A stretch of DNA of 64,000 nt from Leucogyrophana mollusca (taxonomy: Eukaryota > Basidiomycota > Agaricomycetes > Boletales): contig MU266347.1 of the NCBI GenBank assembly GCA_021014945.1, positions 124,001-188,000 on the forward strand, read 5' to 3'. Below are positions 23,317 through 36,686 of this stretch, piece by piece. Each line of letters begins with the position of its first letter. Within the stretch, counting starts at the first letter, position 1. The translations under genes were made by a program, and so were the position numbers. Under the pieces are notes generated by a model. The model was not told the DNA's origin. It was given only the letters and a program-made list of their open reading frames with translations, and made no database searches.

Positions 23317-24825
23317 GCGGATGAGGTATTAGATATTCTATGGCGAGGACAAATCAAATGGTTTCAATCCGATGATGGACACTCTTAACATACTTTATGC
23401 ACTAAGTTATGATTATTGGGATGAAAAGAGATGCACGTACTTTTAATTTAATGCTTCGGGTTCCCATTATGGAATTGAAATGGAAAGTTGTTACATGTAA
23501 AGAGAACAAACTTGTCTGTCAATAGTCCATGAAGTTCTGCAATGCGAGCTCCGCTGATGTAGCATAGTACACGGAACTCACCAGATGAAAGACAGCCGCC
23601 ATGCTCTAGGTGATGGAGCCGTTGGATGACCCGAATGGCGGTGACCTCCTGTACGATGCGCTGAGAAGGCGATCTCGTGGCAGTATCAACAATGTGGGGA
23701 GGGCGCGGAGATGAAACTCATGCGAAACCTGTGTATAGATTATGTCGGTGGATGCTTCGGATGTATCATTACAGATGCATTTACATCCGTGAACCCCTGG
23801 AGTCGTTTCTGAGTTCCAGTGGCATTGACAGGGCCAAACAGTAAATGTCAGGTCAATAGCTTCCCACTGGACAAAGAGCAACGTGGGAGTCGCGGTGACC
23901 TCTCTTGGGTTCAATCAGCGTCCCCAAACCATCCTTTCGGTGAGATATGTCAACGGACGGACTGAATATACTACGGTGGCGCACCAAAACACTTCTCGCA
24001 CATCAGCATGGAAACTGTCTTGTATTTCCGCTTCGCTCACGAATCCGATATGCTCGGGAAAAGCCTCGCAGTGGTCGCGTCCGGCCATTCGAATACGCGC
24101 AACTCGTCATCTCGTCATCCATTACCTACCGTTCCGCATAGCAAAGGACGAGCGTTCAATCCGTCAATCCTTTGTCAGACGATGATGACAGCTATCATTG
24201 GCAAGCGCTTCGGGTCCGAAGGGAGCGCTAGCAAACGAAGCCACTATAACGCGAACAATTCCCGGCGAGATAAAAATACGTGCACTCGTGGGACGCCATG
24301 ATTACAATGAAACCTGGTGATTTTACAGGAGGGCAGGCGATCCGTTGGGTCTAGCGCTTAGCCGGTCTTGGGGTGGCCCGCCACAGGCGCCAGGGCCCAG
24401 CAAGTCATCCACAGTCACCGTTCTCGTGCAAACCGGTGCGGAAAAGTGCAGAAAAGACTTGGAAAAGACTGAGGATGACATGCAGATGACAGTCGGGATG
24501 TCACTAAGATCTTACAAAGGAAAAAAAGTGCAGGAAAGTACAGCCGAAAGTTTTTTATGGGTGGGTTGACGGCAACAAAGGCCCTGGGCCAACCTTGGGC
24601 TGTTCAGGTGGCGATGCCGGATGCCGCGTCGGAGTCCCAATAAGACCCGCCTCTGGGAGCACTGCGGCGGGGATGATGACAAGCAACAGCACCTTTCTAC
24701 TTACCACTACAATCCAACGCATCATCATCAGCTCCGCCTTCAAATAAAAGCCTCGAAAGTCATCCTCATCGACTGCTAGTCCAAGAATTAGCCTTACAAT
24801 CAAGCAGGATCTATTTCTGCTCATA
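23317..24825. other. Intergenic, no gene seen
   Basis: 1.5 kb with short frames on both strands and no recognisable product. An AAATAAAA-like TATA motif near 24743 precedes the next gene. Confidence 0.5.
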
Positions 24826-25802
24826 ATGCGCCTCTCTATCTTGCCTGTTCTCCTCGCAGGGGCTGGGGCTGGTACGCAATGTTTCACCATTGCAATTGTA
24901 TCAGATGAGCTGACAATATGGATACCAAGTCTACGCTGAGCCCATCCGTGTCATCGCAGATGGAGCATCCAAAACCAACGCCAATATTCGCTTCGGGCAT
25001 GCCTTGGCAAACGCTAACGTGAACGGCAACGACGACAGCGTCGGCCGTCTCGTTCGTCCTGCAGTCGTCATGACCACCTCGACCGAAATTAAGAGCGAGG
25101 GTCGTCATTTCTGCGGTGCATCGCTGCGCGAGAAGGCCATACGCATGTCGAACGCATTCCGCCACGCCCTCGGATTGCCGCTTATCGAAACCGGTGATCG
25201 TTTTACTTTCAAAGCAGAGGTGCTGGAAAAATCAGGCTCCAAGGGTCCCATGCATGGTGGTGTTCACATTCTGCCTATGCCTTTCCTGGGTGCTCCAGCG
25301 TCGGAGGCGCCCACCGCACAGCCGCAAGGGGAGAACGTGGACAGTACCAAAGAGGTTTTAGCTGATGGAAGTGTGGTGCACATCTACCGCCACCACCGCG
25401 TTGAGGACCATCGCCGCATGAAGCACGCGCTCAAGGGTTCGTTTTTGATGCGTATCCATCGTGCTATTATGGCACTGGGACCTTGGGAGGGACGCGCGGT
25501 CGCTTTTGTATTGGGTGAGTTGCGTTTATCGAGCAGAATCTAATATCTTCTGAAACTGACTATAATCAGGATGTGGTATCGGCGTGTTGCTCAGGATGTT
25601 CTGGGTCATGGCCGTCCTCACATACCGCACCATCAGGGGTGAGAGAGACGAAGAAGAGTGCCTCGACCATGAGTATATCATGTTCGAGCAAGATGCCGAG
25701 AACATCTTTGTCCCCCCTCCGGAATACACCGACGAGAAAGTGAGATCTTCCGAGTTCGAGGCCCAGGAGGCTGCAGACGAAGAAATGCAGACACGCGCTT
25801 AG
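24826..25802 (+). CDS. Single-pass membrane protein of unknown function
   Basis: Three exons (24826-24871, 24930-25514, 25570-25802) sum to 864 nt, giving 287 residues. A short signal peptide (MRLSILPVLLAGAGAGVYA) is split by the first intron. A luminal or extracellular region of about 190 residues follows, with a His/Arg-rich stretch (HIYRHHRVEDHRRMKHAL). One transmembrane segment spans the last intron (GRAVAFVLGCGIGVLLRMFWVMAVLTY; positions about 207-233), and an acidic cytoplasmic tail ends EEMQTRA. The type I topology is clear. I do not recognise a catalytic motif; proteins of this plan are common as unnamed genes in mushroom genomes. Confidence 0.78.
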
Positions 25803-28800
25803 GTCTACATCCCTATCTCGTTTGAAGGGTGCAGTAGAGGCTCGTAACACAACACCACATATGTCTAATCCGGTATCCCGTGCTCCTCATATTTACGCGC
25901 TGTCCGAATCATCTCTGTTGCTATCTTTCTTCTTTGTCTGCAGTTGGTTAGGTTTCGTCGAGTTGGATTGACCTTGTGTCCATTAAGGTTAGATGGACTC
26001 TCACACTCCTTTGTCCCATGTTGTATTTGTGATCCTCGTCTACTTATTCAATGGAGATCCTGTTCTTCGTCACTGTAGGGTGGGCAATACTACTGCTGAG
26101 TGACTAGTCGAGTGAACGTTCGCGAGCATTTTGGAAACATGATGTACTTACTCATCCTTCCACAGTGTTTGACCATGACGGTGTCTTGCTTAGACTTCGT
26201 TGCCCAGCCCCTGGCGGTTTGCGACTGAATTTTGATTACATGGCAGATCGGTGATAGTCGACTGTCGCACCTACTCCTGAAATTATCCGATTTTTGGGCG
26301 GTAACCCTTTCCCTGATGTTGGACTTGCAGAACGCTCATCTCTTCACCCAAACAAAACGATCGATGTATGATCTGTCACGAGCCGCCAGCTGACAACTAC
26401 TCGCATACGATCCTTGACTTCGGTGCGGCGATAGCTAGACTTCATTTTATGACCGAGCCGTGCATCCGTGGTGTACCATCAGATCGGATATTTCAAGACA
26501 GAATTTGAAGTGAGTTGGATGGCGGCGGAGACGGGGTGAGACACTCCCAGCATTATCCTTGCCACTGCCCCCACTGCCTGTGCATCCATGTGGTATTTTT
26601 CGCCGCAATTACGGTCCTCGTGTTATCTGATGCTTGCCTCGCAGGCTTAGGGCTGTTTTGCGTGGAACGACTGCTTAGGGCTAGACCCCCTGCCCCTTTC
26701 CCATCAGGACCGAGGGGTTGACCGCTCGTATGCATGCTTCCCGCAGCCTCACACCGGAATGACTGATGGCACGCTGCATTGAAACATGTACTCGATTGGT
26801 TCCCTGGCGCAAGCTTCAAGAAGTACGCAAAAATGACCAAGAGAATCATCACGGAAATGGTGGAACGACCGCGCAACCATGTCAAAAAGCAGCCGGTTGG
26901 TGCTCCCAATCAAACGTGGGCTCCTTTGAAAGATTGACCGAAGTGCAGGCCGCTAGCATTGCTGCGAAATCACTCACGTCTAGATGCGCACGAGGAGCAC
27001 GTCGTTATGTGGCCGGTGGTTTCGATGTACTAGTCCGTAGGTTTGCATCTCACAGAAGCGTTGATCTTTATCTCGTGTACGATGTCACTTGCGGTGTCCA
27101 ACGCCAGAAAAGTTGTCGAGGAAAGGTCCTTGTGCATGTTGTATCATTATGACCATTTGCCACGCGTCACAGACAAAAGTCCCCTATCGCTGTGACCCGA
27201 TAAACAAGGAACCAAAAATGAGCAGCTGATGGGATCCGTGGTTCGGGCTTCGCCACTCTTCATATATATCTGAATCGTCCGTTACGCCGGATCATTTCCT
27301 GAGCCGTGAATTCTGTTGAGCACTCCTTCACAAGTCAGCTTCGGGTGCATCAAAAGAATAGGCTCGATGGTTGATTCAAGCTCAGAAGGTAGCGGCACAT
27401 TACATTCAAACTGCTCTGGGTCATCAAATGTATTGGGATATGGCTCAACAGCATTTTTTCCCTGGGCTTAGTCGCCGTCGCCGGCCTCGTCAACGCATGT
27501 GCCTATCCATTTAGACAGGTAGCAGGCTGGAGGTATATCAGTGGCCTAGCTGCGACTACAACTCCACGAAGGTCTACAAACCTGAGAATCACTCCGGAAA
27601 GCCACCCACTCCGCGACGAAAATCACCTCGTGGCCGGCGACCAGGAAATTACAGTGAGGTCCCCGTGCCAAAATATTAAAATAAAGGGTAAGATCGAGTC
27701 GCTGCTGTTCCCAGCGAAATGTATTATGACTTACCAGCGCCCATTGGGGGAAATTCCGTCAACATGGGGAGTAAAGATGCCGCACTCTTGCTACGAGGAT
27801 GTTGATGATGCTCTCAGAGTCCCATGCCGCTTAATTATGGAGGTAATTTCAGGTTCCCAGCCGATGAAACGGAGCACGAGGGATTGAAGAGGTAGCGGCT
27901 TACAGAGTTTTCCGATAGCAGAGCTTTCATACCTGGCCAATCGTAGTCGTTTACGTAGGTCAATGGAAAAACGTTCGACCTGTGTACTGCAGCCCCACAA
28001 GTTGGAATGACTCTGATCGTGTCCCTAGACCGAGTGTGTCGTATAGTAATACTCAACTCGTGCGAGTCCGAAACGTACATGGTCGGTCAGGCACCGGGAG
28101 ACCTCTTTAATAACCCGCGACTGTACTTGACTCATGTCGCATGGATAACTTTGGCTAAATTCGAAACGATTGTTAGGGGAACATGAATCGAGGGTGACGA
28201 GAGCCAATTGTAGCAGGGCGAGGGTAGCGAGCACAAGGCTGACGTTGGTCGTGATTGAGAGTCTACTGAGAGTGGGACGGGAGATGGGTAGTCACTCCTG
28301 GGCCGACTTCTGGATCGACGGCTTGAGCAGCAGCCAGCTTCGACCATAGCGTGTATGAACCCTCGCCGGTCTCCATGCCGGTCACCATGGCCAAAAACCA
28401 TGCTCAATATTTAAGGCCCTAACGCACCGTCCAAGGCCGGCCCGTGCGCTAGGTGGTGGTCCAAACGTGATCGCGCGGCGCTTAAATAACAAACAATCTT
28501 GCCTAGTCTTGGCATTCCAGTCTATCCAGATGATGGCTCCAGCCATGGGAAGCCGGGTAGTGATTTGTGGTCGACGAAGGGGTCGCATCCACGAAGGCTG
28601 CCAGCAGAAGAGCTAAAGAAGAACAGTTGAAACGTTATAAACCGCCTGGGCCCGCGGCGGGTTGACAGGCATAGTTTTGGTAGAGTTGAATGAAACCTCG
28701 GAAAGTAACAAGGACAAACAACAGTTCCCGACGTAATACAATCGACTCCGGCACAACAGCCAGTACGTGTAGAAAAACGACATTGTTGAAAGTACCTCGC

Positions 28801-28898
28801 GATATTCACCGGCATCGTAAAGGCTATGTGTGGCCAGTGTCGTTTTCAGCCAATAATTTACTGACTTTCGCAAAATTGTGCGACCAGCGCTCGTTTAC
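25803..28898. other. Long stretch without a supported gene
   Basis: About 3.1 kb. Plus-strand frames near 26515-27152 and minus-strand frames at 27791-28407 lack domains. The minus frame at 28025-28234 resembles a secreted protein but starts with GTG, with no ATG. The stretch may contain decayed genes or lineage-specific secreted-protein genes that cannot be called by eye. Confidence 0.45.
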
Positions 28899-31800
28899 AT
28901 GGTTGCTTCACCACAACCCGAGAAACGCCTTCTCTGGCATCCATGTCGGAACAATAAATTCGTTGTCGGTGGAGGTTCGCAGATGTCGCTGTATGAATGG
29001 GTTCCAGAACATACAGAGATACGACATGTCACGTCGCAGCATGATCTGCAGTTCATGAAGGTGAGCTCTACCATAGAGTGAACATTTAACGAACCTGATA
29101 CACATCAAGGACTGTCGTAATTATAACAGTGCTTTGCGTGGTCTCCGGATGCTTCATTTGATGACCTCGTCGCCATCGGACTCGCCAATGGACGTGTGGA
29201 CCTTATGCGTCTCGAAGCGACGAAGTCTGCTCGAAATAATGTCCTTTCCAGCGGACCCGTCGTCTCCCTGCCAGTTCGAAACTCAAGGTCTTGTAACGCT
29301 CTCGCTTTTTGCAATGTCGACCCGAACTATCTTGCGGTTGGCCTCGACAAGGTTCGCGGCGACTCTAGCCTTGTAATCTGGGACATCCACTCCACTACGC
29401 CCGTGTTTTCCCCAAAAAAGACCACTTCTGCAGCCGATGACAGTGTGCTAGCCCGCCCGCAGCCTTCTATCGCACGTGCTGACATCGGCCCGCGTACGGA
29501 TGGACGGGTGTTGCAGCAGCACGCTCCCACCGAAGTGGTCTCAGCTCTCGCCTTTCTTCCACAGTCTACTCATTTCCTTCTGGCGGGTATCTCTGCGCGC
29601 TGGCTCCGCCTTTTCGACCTACGCAGCCCTACACCTGCTACAACGAATATCGCCAGCAAAGCTCATGGGATTGCAACTAGTTCGATTGATCCACATCAGT
29701 TCGCGTGCTGTGGTGATGGTATAGTCACGTTATGGGACGCAAGAAAACTCCCACATCCTCTGCTCACATTCACAGAGAAGGACGCTGCTGCGGATGGTGC
29801 ACGAGCTCGCGCTGGGTCGGTGGTCAGTCATATCGAGTTTTCGAATACGAGGAGAGGCGTCCTGGCTGTCCTTGACAAGGATTCGAACTATGTGCGCTTT
29901 TGGGATCTCCGGCAAGCGCAATCTGTTGATGGATCGGATGGTGGACGGTCGAACGATTCTCCGCAGTCACGAGCGCCACGCCGATCATGGACGAATTTAC
30001 CTTGGCCGGCAGCAGCTTATGGTGCGAGGCAGAGCTCCTCCGAGGCACAAGAGTCCTCTGCGCTAGTTTTGGCTGACACTCGGAAAAGTGAGCTCCCGTT
30101 TACTAACACGGACGGACAAAAGCTGAAACTGAGTGACATTAAGCCAAGAATTTCAGCCGGCCACTTGCGTCTTTTGCGTTGGTACCAAGTGCCCACCCGT
30201 TTCCTCTCACCTCTCAGGTTATGGTCGTCAACAGAGAGGGCGATTTGGAGCTATATGCTGTCCACGATACTCCAAAACATGCATCCTGGAGCACACGAGG
30301 AGAACTGGCTATTAGCGCTGGCCTCTCGTATAATGTCATTCGAGGCTTTCATGATGCAACGCCTCCCCCACAGCCCTGGGACATTTCAATTGCTCGAGGG
30401 GGAGAAGACTCAAACACTCGAGAGCGCGGGAAGACTAGTACTCTAGCCCCCACGTTTGGCAGAGGCGATGAAGATGGATTTCCGGCTTTGGGCGGCGACA
30501 CGGCGGATTCTGTCGGCACGAAGCCATCAAAACCCCGCACTTACAGTCCTGCGACACTCAGACATTACAACTTCGAGCATTCGGCAGTGAGGGTCGATCC
30601 TGCCTCGCAAATGAGCGGAATCGTTGACCAACCAAGTGGGAAGAAAATCAACGGAGAGGAGACGAAGGCAAGAATCGTCCGTGGCAACCTCGATAAAAGC
30701 CCGTCGAAGGGCAGGAAGCAACCTTCACGAGCTTTCCATGATGTTGTTCAGGGAGATATCTCCATGCGAATGCGACATCGAGCAATTCGTGGATACGGTT
30801 TGACCAGTGTAAGTGAGGATACTTTTTTTGTTGTTGGTCAGCTCATAAGGTAGGTTTGGCGGAATACCTAGGCCAGACACAATACGCAAGTCATTCAAGA
30901 TGAAACACCAGTGGACCTGACATTATCAGACCTCTGGGCGTGGATACACCGTAATTGCTAGCGCCCTTTGCCTGAGAGGTGCTTTCGTTGAACTTTTGTC
31001 AGATTCTCGAGAACTCTGTGCTCCCACCCCCCGGCTGCACGGGTATGACTTTTCAAACCAGGGCCTTATTGGCATTTGGGAGAGCTTTCCACCGATATCT
31101 CAGTTGCCTGAGACGGGCTCACACACCCTCTCGGGAGCAGTGTCGCCCTCATCACAAGCCTTGTCATTCGATTCCTCCCAATCGATTTCGTCGTTGTCAA
31201 TGCTGAATAATTCCATCCCGAACCGTTCTGTCGAGGATCCATCGCATGGAGACTTTCGCGCTGCCGTCTTAGCTATAAATTCTCGTCATGAGACAGAGCG
31301 TTCACCCTGGAAACCCTCCATATATACCAACAGGCTTGAGCAGCGACAGCTTGCATTACAGCTTTGCGGGTGGAGTTTGAAAGAGGACGATTTGGGCATC
31401 GCGATCAGAAGGTAAGTTGACGTGCCCATAACCTTCATGTCTAACAGTCAACCTGCAGATGGGAGAAAGACGGCAAGTACTCTAGAGCCGCATGCTGGCT
31501 TGTTTTTACGCAGCAATACAACAAGGCCCTTGAGTTACTCATGCGAAGCAAAGGTCAGTTGCTCCACAATTTTGACGATCAACGGTTGAACATTGGCACG
31601 ACTATCAGACGAACTCCACCACATGATGTCCGGAACACTCGCAGCACTGATTCCAGGAAATACAACGAAGAGCAAAGAGTTAACAGAATATTCTGAGCGA
31701 TTGATGGTTCGGCTTCAAGACCCATACTTCAGGGCCATGCTCGCTCAACTCACGTCGAAAGATTGGTCGGAGGTACTCGAGGAAGAAGCATTGCCGCTAC

Positions 31801-32652
31801 GCGAACGTCTCGCCATCGCCCTCCAGTTCCTCGGAGACACAGCTCTTACCTCTTATCTACGCCGTATCTCGGATCGTTGCTCCACGCGAGGAGACATTGA
31901 AGGAATAGTCGTCACAGGCTTGACACCCCCTGGCATAGACATCATCCAGAATTACGTTGACCGCACTGGCGACGTGCAAACGGCGGCTATACTGTCTTCG
32001 ATTGTCTGTCCTTCCAAGTTTGAGGATTGTCGGGCTGAACGCTGGCTTGAGGCGTATCGAGACCTCTTGGATGGGTTTAGGCTCTTCCATCACCGTGTGA
32101 GTTTCGACATCGATCGCGGGCAGATCCTTCAGGAAGCCGTGCAGAGTGGGGACCTTGCCCCATTCGAGTGGGCCCCACGACAAATTCTCATCCGCTGCAA
32201 CTATTGCAGTAAGCCGATGAACCCAATGCCCTCAGGAACGGCCCAGAAAGGCAGAGTGAGTTCTACGCCGTTTTGTTCGACTGATTGTTTAAATGATCAT
32301 GTAATGTTTCTGTCCAGTCTACCGCCTGTCCAAATTGTAGTAGGGCGCTACCGCGATGCTCCGTCTGCCTGATGACTCTTAGTATCATTCCTGACACCAC
32401 CCGCGATTCTGAGCTCTCCCACTCGCAATCTGACTCTAAAGGTGCGTTCCCATCACTCTCCATGTTGCTCGCAATTGACACTTCAGCTTGTGATCAGACA
32501 CCATTGACAGTGCCATCGTAATCTGTCAAACATGTCGCCACGGTGGGCATGCTGCACACATTCTTGACTGGTTCTTCGGCGAAGAGGGCATGCGTTCACA
32601 GGGCGTATGCCCCGTAGCAGATTGCGACTGTCATTGTGGAGAGGAGTTCTAA
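28899..32652 (+). CDS. SEA4: WD40 protein SEA4/Mios of the SEA (GATOR2) complex
   Basis: A scaffold subunit at the vacuole that relays amino-acid status to TORC1. Exon 1 (28899-29060) gives RLLWHPCRNNKFVVGGGSQM. Exon 2 (29130-30087) carries WD repeats (CFAWSPDASFDDLVAIGLANG, with YLAVGLDKVRGDSSLVIWD and HQFACCGDGIVTLWDARK). An intron at 30088-30143 restores KNFSRPLASFALVPSAHPF and VMVVNREGDLEL. Later exons form the alpha-solenoid (QLALQLCGWSLKEDD, then AACWLVFTQQYNKALELLMR). The C-terminus holds the paired zinc modules CNYC, CPNCSRALPRCSVC and CQTCRHGGHAAHILDWF, ending CPVADCDCHCGEEF with the stop at 32650-32652. This domain order is diagnostic of Mios/Sea4. The ATG at 28899 is preferred over an upstream in-frame GTG. 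The splice joins between 30809 and 30929 are the least certain. Confidence 0.9.
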
Positions 32653-32782
32653 GCTCGACATATGGTGATCTCTGCTTGTTGTACTGTAGCTTGCCATTGT
32701 CTGAGTACGATCCGAGGTGATCAATTATCTGTGCCGCGGTAACCCAATAGACCGCCATTGTATTTTAGATACACTGGTACGA

Positions 32783-35700
32783 TCAACGAGCTGCACCCAA
32801 ACCAAGTTTAGTGTTCTTGATGATTGCAGTCAAAGGTGCTGCAAGTCCAGCGGACGATACCCCTATAGTATCGCCCTCTGTCCAACCCATCGAAGCCAGC
32901 ATTTTGAACCCAATATTGGTTTCGCCAATTTTTGGGGCGGCCTGTTCGGAAACGTTAGAAAGATCCCGGACGCTAATCCGTGCGTTCCCTCACCTTGCCA
33001 ACTTCGTCTCCATCCTTATGCCTGGGCATCCGCGCAGGGCCATTGTCCTTTCCACGAGCATATGGTCGATCAAATGCGTCGCCACCGCCCCTTCTGTGGA
33101 TGATACTTCTCACCTTCCCTTCATTGACCATTCCCGTTCTCGTTGTCTTGGTCAACGTAGTATAGCGGCCGTCACCTTTCCCTTTGCTCACACTCTTCAA
33201 ATTGAAGGCGCTGGCAAGTTCATGCACCTTCTTCCTCGAAAATTTATCCATCGGTGGGAGAACCATATTGTTCTTCCCACCCAAGTTGGCTATGAAGTCC
33301 CTGATCTGATCTTCCAGCGACGCCAGATCCACAATGCCATGGGGTAGAGAGCTTCGGATACTGGGATCGAGCCTCGCGGCAGCGAGCATTGCTTTTCGGC
33401 CCTTCTTGCCGCCTTTCTTCGGTGTAAAAGGATCAAGAGACGCTAGGAGGCGAGCCTCCGCGCGGTCTCTTTTATATTGGGCCTTCTTTGCGCGATCCTT
33501 CTCCCACTGAGCTACTAACTCGTCAGGGAGATCCTTGTTCTTATTCTTCTTGCGCTCTGTGCAGTACATCAATACATTGATCAGGGTGAAGAAGAGGTCA
33601 AACTTACTGGCCGGAACCATACTCGAGAAGTCAATGGAGTGGTCGAGCATGCCAAAATCATCCAAGTTATCAAACTGGCCATTCCGCACGGCTCGGAAGA
33701 GGCGATTTCGCTTCTTGCGATCGCGACTGTTCAATATCTCACTGTTCTCTTCGAGGATCGTCTACCAAGGACATCAAATTCAAGAGCACAGCAGAGGTAT
33801 GGCGAAACCCACCTCGATTTGAGCAATCAAATCGTCGTCGTCATCCCCTCCAGTCCAAGAAGGGAAATCCTCGTCATCTGATTCGTCTTCTGATGTATCT
33901 ACTACAGCAACCTTTTTCCCCTTTGCTTTTTCGCGGACTTTGCGAAGCCTTGCTTGAAACCCTGTTTTTGGACTTTGATCATCGTCAAGGGACGAGTCCT
34001 CCTCCTCGTCCGAATCGTCCGGATTGGGAGGTGGCCCTTCGTTTTCGGACTCGGCGATCAGCATCTGCTCTTCCACCTCAAAAACAGCGAGTTCTTCCTC
34101 GTCCTCTTCGCTTCCACTGTCTTCAGTACGGCTGTCATCGGTTGAACTATCCTGCTCCTCGTCCTCCTGCATCATGCGTTCCCCGTCCGCGATGTCATCC
34201 ATGGTGACGTGCCTCGACCCCCCTGCGCCCATGCCCTTGACGAACCCTCTCATGGCATTCGGATCCAGGCTCAGATCTGGATCGAGTTCCATTCCTCCAA
34301 GCCCATTCGATACTTCATCAATCTCATCATTCACTTTCATTTGATCGCCCTCGCTTTCATCCTCGTCGCCCCAGTCGATATCGGAGTCATCCTTTCTCCT
34401 GTTCTCCCACTGTGGATCTTTCTTGTTCCAATCGTCGTCCCTTAGCCTTGCTTCTGAGAGCATCGCGCCAAATGAGCCAAACATCGCCCGGCGCTCCTTT
34501 CGCCTTCGTGCAGCACGAGCCTCCTTCCTCGTCGCCTTCAGTCTGGACTTCATTCGGTCACCCGAGGTAAATACCGGGCGGTGCCGGGGCTGCTTCCTCG
34601 GGGAGGGTGTCGCAAAGTTGAACGAAATAGAAGACAATGGCCGTACTTCCGGCATCGCCGGTTGTTCTTGAGCCTCGGGAGCAAGGGCGAGTGGTGGCGC
34701 AGCCACTGAACTTGCGATCCCAGTGAGTATAGAGCTTGAAGGCAAGCGAACTCTAGGCATAGCAGGAATGGGAGAAGCTCTTCCTGAGCGCGGGTGAGGG
34801 GCCACATAAACGATCAATTCGTCTTCTTCTCCGAGAGTTGCGCTGCGTCCAATACGATCCACCAGGATCACATCGCTAGCGGAGCGCTTTGGTGACGGTC
34901 TGCTAGGCTTTGTGTCAATGAAGAACCCAAGCGGTTCATCGACCTCTGAAGCGTGATGGGAAGCGTGTGTGTTCCCTTTATCTGGAGCAATAAAACTGGG
35001 TGATGTAGCTTGTACCAAAGTCGACATTGGCTCCCTGTCCTCTCTCGATAGCGTGTCATCGAAGGTATTATCCGCCGCAACCAGTACATCATCCGAACAA
35101 TCGTCTGAGGCCCCCGCAGCGGTGGTGGTGTCCTGCTCGACCGTAGTCGATGCGCATTCGTCTGTCTCAATGACGGATGCCACATCCATGTCAAACGGAG
35201 CCTGAACGGGTGTCACCAGATTTGCCCCCGGGATGGTTGGCGGTGACTCGGAAGTCGTCGCGGCTGTGGTAATTTGCGTAACATCTCGACGGGTGGCGAT
35301 CTCTACCTCCATAGAACTTAGTTCTTCAGTTCCCTGGGGTAACAGAGAATCTGGAGCCCGCGACTTGTATATTCCTGTAAATGTTTCTTCGACGATAGTC
35401 TCATGCGATGCTAAACCCTCCCGGGCAGCGATGTGAGAAGCAGCAGCGTCAACTTCAGCGCGGAGCTTCGCCATGTCCACGAAATCTATCTCTTCCAGCG
35501 CTTCTTCGTCTGATGAGTCGTCCGACGATTCTTCTTGCTGGGGAAAGTTCCCCGCACTGAAAACCCGAGCAACACGCTCCGCAGTGGGGACGTGACTCTG
35601 CTCAGTTGCATCTGCGTAACAGTAAGGTTAGCGTCAGCAAGGAATTCGAAAATGGCACAATAGCAGTCGAACAGACCAGTGCTCTCGGAAACCGGTTGCA

Positions 35701-36264
35701 GTATGTCTTCGACCTCCTGGAATAAAGTCTTCGTGTACACAGAGGGCACGAATATGACAGGCTTCAAGAAAGGCCTTTCTGAATAGAGTAGCTTTGAAAG
35801 TGATGCATCAGAACGAAGAGGTGCTGGCGCTCCCCCACGGCGATTGGCGCCAAAACCAGCGCGCGGCGATGTCGTCTGGCCTCGTCCTCGTCCTCGCCCT
35901 CTCCCACGGGGGGTATCAGATCCCCGGTTGGGCGTCGAAGGACCCAAGTTGTTTCTGGATTGCCCTCCCCGCCACGGACCACCCCTTCGCGGAGAGTCTG
36001 CATAGGTATGAAAGGCGACGCAACAGACATATCATATCTCGGGTACGCACCTTGGGGTTCGTCGTTCCAGACTTGGATCACAAAGTCCATTTCGCTGTGA
36101 GGGTAGTTATTTCGGCCCCCAAGCATCTGGCCCCCTCCTCGTGTAATATTGTCGTCGAATCCGCGACCTCGACCTCGCCCGCGACCGCGGCCACCCCGGC
36201 CCCCTCGTGGAGTTCCTCGAGAGCCTCTACCACGATTGTGATTGTGATTGTTTCCTCTAGGCAT
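32783..36264 (-). CDS. SQS1: R3H and G-patch splicing factor SQS1
   Basis: A nuclear G-patch protein that in yeast activates the helicase Prp43 in splicing and ribosome assembly. From the ATG at 36264 it begins with an RGG-rich tract (RGSRGTPRGGRGGRGRGRG). A conserved N-terminal segment follows (MDFVIQVWNDEPQG, LKPVIFVPSVYTKTLFQE), then a long acidic, Ser/Glu-rich middle (EEDEEELAVFEVEEQ). The R3H domain is IRDFIANLGGKNNMVLPP...FNLKSVSKGKGDGRY (near 33150-33300). A GTGAGG intron ends at 32942 and leads to the G-patch GFKMLASMGWTEGDTIG and KNTKLGLGAA before the stop at 32783-32785. The minus-strand frames at 32973-36264 are therefore exons of one gene. Only 130 bp separate it from the convergent SEA4 stop. 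Confidence 0.9.
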
Positions 36265-36686
36265 GGTGCTACAAGGTTATAGAGAATGATCGTAAGGATA
36301 CAGTGCTGGAGATGAGATAGATTAGATGTCTAAGTATGTGGGCGTAGATGTGAAGACCAGTCACTTATGTCCCTCCGAATCACGCTCGGCCGGTTCCGTG
36401 ACCTGTACTTAGACAGTCGACGTCCTATTTTCGCAGAGATATGCAAGACAAAAAAAAATCTAAATACCAAGAGATACGAATAGTCGTATGCACGTATATA
36501 CGGTACTTCGCTGAAGATCTTGTAGTATCAGGAAGATATGTAGTAAAAGTTCGACCGTATTCATGAAACAAGAAACATCCTTTTAGATGCACTATCACAC
36601 GTGGTCCACATATCACTATTTCGGCCAAGCATGAGTGACGAAGAACGGGTCGCAGCCAATCTTGCGAAGAGAAAAGAAACTCACCA
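36265..36686. other. Intergenic spacer, promoter of SQS1
   Basis: About 420 bp between two genes on the same strand. It should contain the 3' end signals of the upstream gene and the SQS1 promoter. No gene is seen. Confidence 0.5.

Noticed and set aside
28025..28234. Minus-strand frame with a signal-peptide-like start
   Set aside because: The first codon is GTG, and the downstream frames could not be joined convincingly.
30951..30978. A 28-nt intron in SEA4
   Set aside because: An alternative acceptor at 30929 leaves the region open as GYTVIASALCLRGAFVELL, which fits the family and avoids an implausibly short intron.
32973..36264. Four separate minus-strand genes
   Set aside because: R3H, G-patch, acidic and RGG segments occur in the order of a single SQS1 protein, with splice sites between them.
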